Part shown: positions 60,619 to 64,000 of the stretch, piece after piece
How positions within the stretch are numbered: the first letter of the stretch is position 1
Layout: each line of letters starts with the position of its first letter
Source: Bradyrhizobium canariense
Lineage (GTDB): Bacteria; Pseudomonadota; Alphaproteobacteria; Rhizobiales; Xanthobacteraceae
DNA: 64,000 nt
Assembly (NCBI RefSeq): GCF_900105125.1
Contig: NZ_LT629750.1
Span: 6,723,001 to 6,787,000 of the forward strand
Direction of reading: 5' to 3'
Translations under genes and position numbers: made by a program
Notes under the pieces: model-generated
The model's input: only the letters and a program-made list of their open reading frames with translations
Told to the model about the DNA's origin: nothing
Databases searched by the model: none

Positions 60619-61320
60619 TCATGCCCAACCCCGGCGACGCCACCGTTCGGTCAACCGCTGGAACAACTGGGTGGCGCAAATGATCACGACGCAATAGAGC
60701 AACGCGGCCCCGGTATAGAGCGGAACCGGCCTCATCTCGGCGACGCTGATCATCGAGACCTGGTACATGATGTCCTGCACCGCAATCAGCGATACGATCG
60801 TGGTCGCCTTGAACAGCGAGACCAGTTGATTGACCGTGTCGGGAAGCATCCGGCGCACCGCCTGCGGCAGCACGATGCGGCGCAACGTTGTGAATCCCGA
60901 CATTCCCAGCGAAAGCGCAGCTTCAGTCTGGCCGTAGGCGACCGAGCGCAAGCCGGCGCGCACGGTCTCCGACAGGAAGCCGCTATAGGCAACGCCGAGG
61001 CCGAGAACCGCGGCCACTTCGGGGCTGAGATTGACCTTGCTCCCAACCAGCTTGCCGATGATCAAGGGAAGAACGAAGTAGACCCACACCAGCAGCACGT
61101 ATTCCGGCGTATTCCGGAAAAACTCGGCATAGGCAACGGCTATCCAGCGAATAATGGCGTGACGGCTGAGGCTCGCGGCGCCGACGACGAAGGCAAGTAC
61201 CGCCGCCAGCACGGCGCTTTCGGCAAAGATGATGACGTTGCGCAGCAGCCCGGTCAGCAGAACGACGCGGTACTCCCAGAACAGCCCGGGGTCGAACGCG
61301 TTATGCAGGGCGGCGAACAC
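60619..61320 (-). CDS. Amino-acid ABC transporter permease
   Basis: A 233-residue HisQ/GltJ-type permease: GLLRNVIIFAESAVLAAVLA, AYAEFFRNTPEYVLLVWVYF, the EAA loop TEAALSLGMSGFTTLRRIVLP, and VNQLVSLFKATTIVSLIAVQ. It begins seven bases after the ATPase stop. With the next permease it forms the heteromeric channel. Confidence 0.92.
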   Translation of the reverse strand: MFAALHNAFDPGLFWEYRVVLLTGLLRNVIIFAESAVLAAVLAFVVGAASLSRHAIIRWIAVAYAEFFRNTPEYVLLVWVYFVLPLIIGKLVGSKVNLSPEVAAVLGLGVAYSGFLSETVRAGLRSVAYGQTEAALSLGMSGFTTLRRIVLPQAVRRMLPDTVNQLVSLFKATTIVSLIAVQDIMYQVSMISVAEMRPVPLYTGAALLYCVVIICATQLFQRLTERWRRRGWA

Positions 61321-61326
61321 CGGCGG

Positions 61327-62103
61327 CTAACCAAGCGCCGACGAAATAAAACGCTGGCAGCGCTCGCTGGACGGCGCTCCGAATACCTGCGCTGCGGTGC
61401 CATCCTCCTCGATCTTCCCTTCGTGCAGAAAGATCACCCGGTCCGACGCATCGCGCGCAAAACCCATCTCGTGGGTCACGACCAGCATCGTCATGCCCTC
61501 CCGCGCGAGGTCGCGCATCACTTCCAGCACCTCGCCGGTCAATTCGGGATCGAGCGAGGACGTCGCCTCGTCGAACAACATCACTTTCGGCTGCATCGCC
61601 AGCGCACGCGCGATCGCAACCCGCTGCTGCTGGCCGCCCGACAATTTGGCGGGATAGGCGCCTTCCTTGTCGAGCAAATTGACCTTGGCGAGAAAGCGCC
61701 GCCCGACGTCAGCGGCTTCCCTGCGCGGCATGCGCTTGACCTGAATCAGCGCCTCGATCACGTTTCCGAGCACCGTCATGTGCGGCCACAGGTTGAACTG
61801 CTGAAACACCATGCCGAGCTTCGTGCGCATTCGCGCAATATCTTTCGGCGACGCGCCGGATGTCCGCCGGCCGCCGGCTGTCGATGGTCCGATCGCCTCG
61901 CCATCGATCACGATATCGCCCGACGTCGGGCGCTCAAGATAATTCAGGCAGCGCAGAAAGGTGCTCTTCCCCGATCCGCTGGCGCCGATGATGCTGAGCA
62001 CCGATCCCGGCGACACATCGAGCGTGATGCCGCGCAGCACCTCCGAAAGTCCGAACGACTTGCGCAAATCCTTTACCTGGATGATCGGTCGGCCCGCGTC
62101 CAC
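61327..62103 (-). CDS. Amino-acid ABC transporter ATP-binding protein
   Basis: A 258-residue GlnQ/HisP-type ATPase: Walker A IIGASGSGKSTFLRCLNYLE, Q-loop MVFQQFNLWPHMTVL, signature KLSGGQQQRVAIARAL, Walker B VMLFDEATSSLDPEL and H-loop LVVTHEMGFARD. The proposed start is GTG at 62103, with GGAG eight bases upstream; the frame stays open upstream to 62211 but that part does not fit the family. First gene of the six-gene operon. Confidence 0.93.
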   Translation of the reverse strand: MDAGRPIIQVKDLRKSFGLSEVLRGITLDVSPGSVLSIIGASGSGKSTFLRCLNYLERPTSGDIVIDGEAIGPSTAGGRRTSGASPKDIARMRTKLGMVFQQFNLWPHMTVLGNVIEALIQVKRMPRREAADVGRRFLAKVNLLDKEGAYPAKLSGGQQQRVAIARALAMQPKVMLFDEATSSLDPELTGEVLEVMRDLAREGMTMLVVTHEMGFARDASDRVIFLHEGKIEEDGTAAQVFGAPSSERCQRFISSALG

Positions 62104-62430
62104 GACTAACTCTCCAACACCATTTGGCGGCCAGCGCCTGCGCGACTTCCGAACTGCAGATTGAGCGCCAACAGTCCGTACATGATCTGTCGCGCGATCT
62201 CGTTGTTGCAAACGATATATGTCACGTATACTTTGTCAACGACACGGAAATGCACGCACTGCACAATTTGCTCGCAAGCATGATCGAAGAACAGGCAACA
62301 CGCAGACCCATCAAACGAGCAAGCGGTTGGCGAAGCGCGCAATTCGGAGTCGCCCAACGATGACAACCGGTCTGTCAAAAGCCGTTCAGGCGCGACAGAT
62401 ATCTTGCGGATCCCACGGAGAGAGAAGCCC
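62104..62430. promoter_or_regulatory. Divergent promoter region with candidate GntR operator
   Basis: A 327-base region between the ABC operon and ridA. An imperfect long dyad lies at 62205-62240: outer arms GTTGCAAA and TTTGTCAAC, inner arms TATA flanking TGTCACG (62216-62230). It is a good candidate operator for the GntR regulator encoded at 62864, controlling both directions. No gene seen here. Confidence 0.5.
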
Positions 62431-62814
62431 ATGACACGTTCCGAGACTGACGATATGCCGATGGCCGGTGGTCATTATTCGCACGGCCTGCGCGCCGGCG
62501 ACTTTGTCTATACGGCCGGACAGGTGCCGCGGGATTCCAAGAGAAACGTGATCGGCACCACGATCGAGGAGCAAACGGCTGCCACTCTGGAAAATGTCGA
62601 GCGCGTGCTGAAGTCGTTCGGAGCGACATTCGACAACGTCGTCAAAGCCACAGTGCATCTCTCCGACGTCGCCAACGCGCCTCGCTTCAACGCGGTCTAT
62701 GCGCGCTATTTTCCGAATAACAAGCCCGTCCGCACGCTGACCGGCAGCCAACTCAACGGCGTGTTGGTGGAGGTGGATGTGGTCGCCTATCTCGGCCCGA
62801 TAACGACAAGTTAG
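62431..62814 (+). CDS. ridA: RidA-family enamine/imine deaminase
   Basis: A 127-residue RidA/YjgF protein: ADGM-like start, HYSHGLRAGDFVYTAGQVPR, TLENVERVLKSFGATFDNVV, and PVRTLTGSQLNGVLVEVDVV with an Arg where the catalytic Arg of RidA is expected. RidA removes reactive enamines such as 2-aminoacrylate made by PLP-dependent dehydratases. The ATG at 62431 has GGAGAGAG upstream. It diverges from the ABC/D-amino-acid operon and is followed by the GntR gene 50 bases later, so it probably belongs to the same regulon. Confidence 0.88.
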   Translation: MTRSETDDMPMAGGHYSHGLRAGDFVYTAGQVPRDSKRNVIGTTIEEQTAATLENVERVLKSFGATFDNVVKATVHLSDVANAPRFNAVYARYFPNNKPVRTLTGSQLNGVLVEVDVVAYLGPITTS

Positions 62815-62863
62815 GGCCGCGTACCCGGGGGGTGAGCTAGAACCTGTTGGCAAGAGGACACGC

Positions 62864-63712
62864 ATGAAGCGTTCAAAGGGCGTCAAACCGTTGGCTGGCG
62901 CACGAAACAGGCCGGGCGCTGCGCGCAACTCGGGCAATCGGGGCTCGCGCAGGACCGCGGAGGAGCCTCGGGAGGCATCTCAAACGGACGCAGCGGTCGA
63001 CCTTATCCGGTCCAAAATCATCGATATGAGCCTGCAGCCAGGAAGCAGGCTCGACGAACCGCTGCTGCGAAATCATTTCAAGTTGGGACGGACTCCCGCG
63101 CGCGAGGCCATCAATCGGCTTGTCGCCGAAGGCCTCGTCAATATTTCTCCAAATCGGGGCGGCATGTTTGTGCGCGGCCTGGATTTTGTTGAAATCGGCG
63201 AGGTCATCATGGCCTACCAGTTGGTCGAAACCGTGCTCGCCCAGCTTTGCAGCTTCGACGACGACAGCCTCGTTGCGGACCTCGAGGAAATCCAGGCACG
63301 CTACACGCGTGAGGTTCGGGGAAAATCCTTCCTGGGGATCACCTCGGTGAACGAAGAGTTTCATTTACGGATGCACCGCTCGATCGGCAATGCGCTGTTT
63401 TACGAGTTCGCTCTTTCGACCCATCGTCACCTCCGGCGCCTGCTGGTGCTGATCTATAAGATCGAGAACCGGGAGCGGAACGTCCTGGAGGCGCAGATGG
63501 AGATCAATCTCGATGAGCATGTGCGGATTATCGATGCGATCAGCCGCCGCGACCGCACCGGCTTGAGCCAGCTCCTGCCGGCCCACGCCCAACAAGCCCA
63601 GACGCGGCTTGCCCGGATCCTGAGCGAAGAGCGCGTTCCGCCGCTCACCGTGGATCGACTGCTGAATGATTTTTTCGCCACCAGGCGCGGCCGGTGGGCC
63701 GATCGAGACTAG
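62864..63712 (+). CDS. GntR-family regulator (FCD/FadR subgroup)
   Basis: A 282-residue regulator with a basic N-terminal extension of about 40 residues, then the GntR winged HTH (AVDLIRSKIIDMSLQPGSRL, RTPAREAINRLVAEGLVNIS, GGMFVRGLDFVEIGEV) and an all-helical FCD domain with metal-site residues (NEEFHLRMHRSIGNALFYEF and EHVRIIDAISRRD). AGAGGA precedes the ATG. It follows ridA and is likely to bind the divergent region at 62104-62430, with an amino acid or keto-acid as ligand. That is inferred from position. Confidence 0.92.
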   Translation: MKRSKGVKPLAGARNRPGAARNSGNRGSRRTAEEPREASQTDAAVDLIRSKIIDMSLQPGSRLDEPLLRNHFKLGRTPAREAINRLVAEGLVNISPNRGGMFVRGLDFVEIGEVIMAYQLVETVLAQLCSFDDDSLVADLEEIQARYTREVRGKSFLGITSVNEEFHLRMHRSIGNALFYEFALSTHRHLRRLLVLIYKIENRERNVLEAQMEINLDEHVRIIDAISRRDRTGLSQLLPAHAQQAQTRLARILSEERVPPLTVDRLLNDFFATRRGRWADRD

Positions 63713-63938
63713 CGAGTTACGGGCGATGGGTTCGAGTATCGGCGCGCCATATTGAGCGCGTGCCTGGAGCAGCAATTTGAGATCGTGGCACGTCCTCACG
63801 ATCAGTCCTCTCGCCTTAACGCCCGTCATTTTCGAGGGTCTTCTGTTTCCGCGGCTCAAATGGCGGGCACACCCGATTTCCGGTTCTGATCAAAAGTTGA
63901 CCGCATTAGCGCAAAGCCGACATTGGTAGAAGTGAAAC

Positions 63939-63965
63939 TACCTTGCCGCTTCCTTCGGCAAGGTA
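63939..63965. terminator. Perfect hairpin near window end
   Basis: A perfect 10-base-pair stem (TACCTTGCCG / CGGCAAGGTA) with a seven-base CTTCCTT loop, followed on the plus strand by TTTAT. A likely terminator, though 227 bases after the GntR stop, so it may belong to another transcript. The remaining bases after 63713 hold no supported gene. Confidence 0.5.
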
Positions 63966-64000
63966 TTTATGGACCCTCACTTTGCAGCCCCGAGGGCGTA

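Noticed and set aside
1..64000. CRISPR arrays, tRNA/rRNA genes, complete insertion sequences or prophage genes
   Set aside because: No regularly spaced repeats, no tRNA-like arm sequences and no transposase or integrase motifs were seen; a tool-based scan was not possible.

Overview
The window reads as chromosome of a high-GC alphaproteobacterium of the Bradyrhizobium/Nitrobacteraceae type. This is inferred from the gene content: a C4-pathway 5-aminolevulinate synthase, FixJ-like response regulators, PAS-rich histidine kinases, several rhizobial-type small Cys-rich and small exported proteins, an RpoH sigma factor and a periplasmic PaoABC-type aldehyde oxidoreductase. I saw no tRNA, rRNA, CRISPR array, complete transposon or phage gene. 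Identification is from sequence motifs read by eye; no database search was run.

Layout. 1-4.9 kb: the end of an RND efflux permease, its adaptor and a Ser/Thr/Pro-rich exported protein. 5.0-9.8 kb (minus strand): a receiver-less winged-helix regulator, catalase, aquaporin and 5-aminolevulinate synthase, apparently a peroxide-defence cluster with its own haem supply. 9.9-11.1 kb: small Cys-rich proteins, two overlapping in different frames. 11.6-17.2 kb: signalling block (multi-PAS histidine kinase, LuxR-type response regulator, single-domain receiver, HAMP histidine kinase). 17.3-24.4 kb: a Tat-exported protein, a small exported protein, a porin, an alcohol-dehydrogenase fragment, an AraC regulator, a 3-hydroxyisobutyrate-dehydrogenase-like enzyme and an aldo/keto reductase. 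24.8-31.2 kb (minus): paoABC-like genes followed by a c-type cytochrome gene split by one in-frame TGA, then a cupin and a Tat-exported oxalate-decarboxylase-type bicupin. 31.4-36.7 kb (minus): a second RND pump with adaptor and another Ser/Thr/Pro-rich exported protein. 37-47.3 kb: a YdeP-type molybdopterin oxidoreductase, rpoH, a Gly-rich exported protein and an 1846-residue hybrid (kinase-like, AAA/TPR, GAF, PAS, histidine kinase). 47.7-53.4 kb: a lipoprotein sorbosone/glucose-dehydrogenase-like protein with a DUF2231 membrane protein, a thioesterase, XapX, small exported proteins and a likely small RNA. 53.6-56.6 kb: RNase Z, a bile-acid-symporter-like transporter and a divergent LysR regulator. 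56.8-63.7 kb: a six-gene operon (polar amino-acid ABC transporter, D-glutamate-cyclase-like enzyme, D-serine/D-threonine PLP enzyme) facing ridA and a GntR regulator, best read as a D-amino-acid uptake and breakdown locus.

The most unusual signal is a family of short dyads, consensus YTAAATT-N4-TTYAGRA (core CTAAA-N6-TTTAG), in at least 20 copies in intergenic DNA between 18.2 and 52.8 kb. Several occur as pairs exactly 20 bp apart, and a roughly 40-bp paired module recurs almost unchanged at 22.06, 50.70 and 51.35 kb. They look like sites for a cooperative dimeric DNA-binding protein or a degenerate intergenic repeat family; I cannot name a described regulator that fits.
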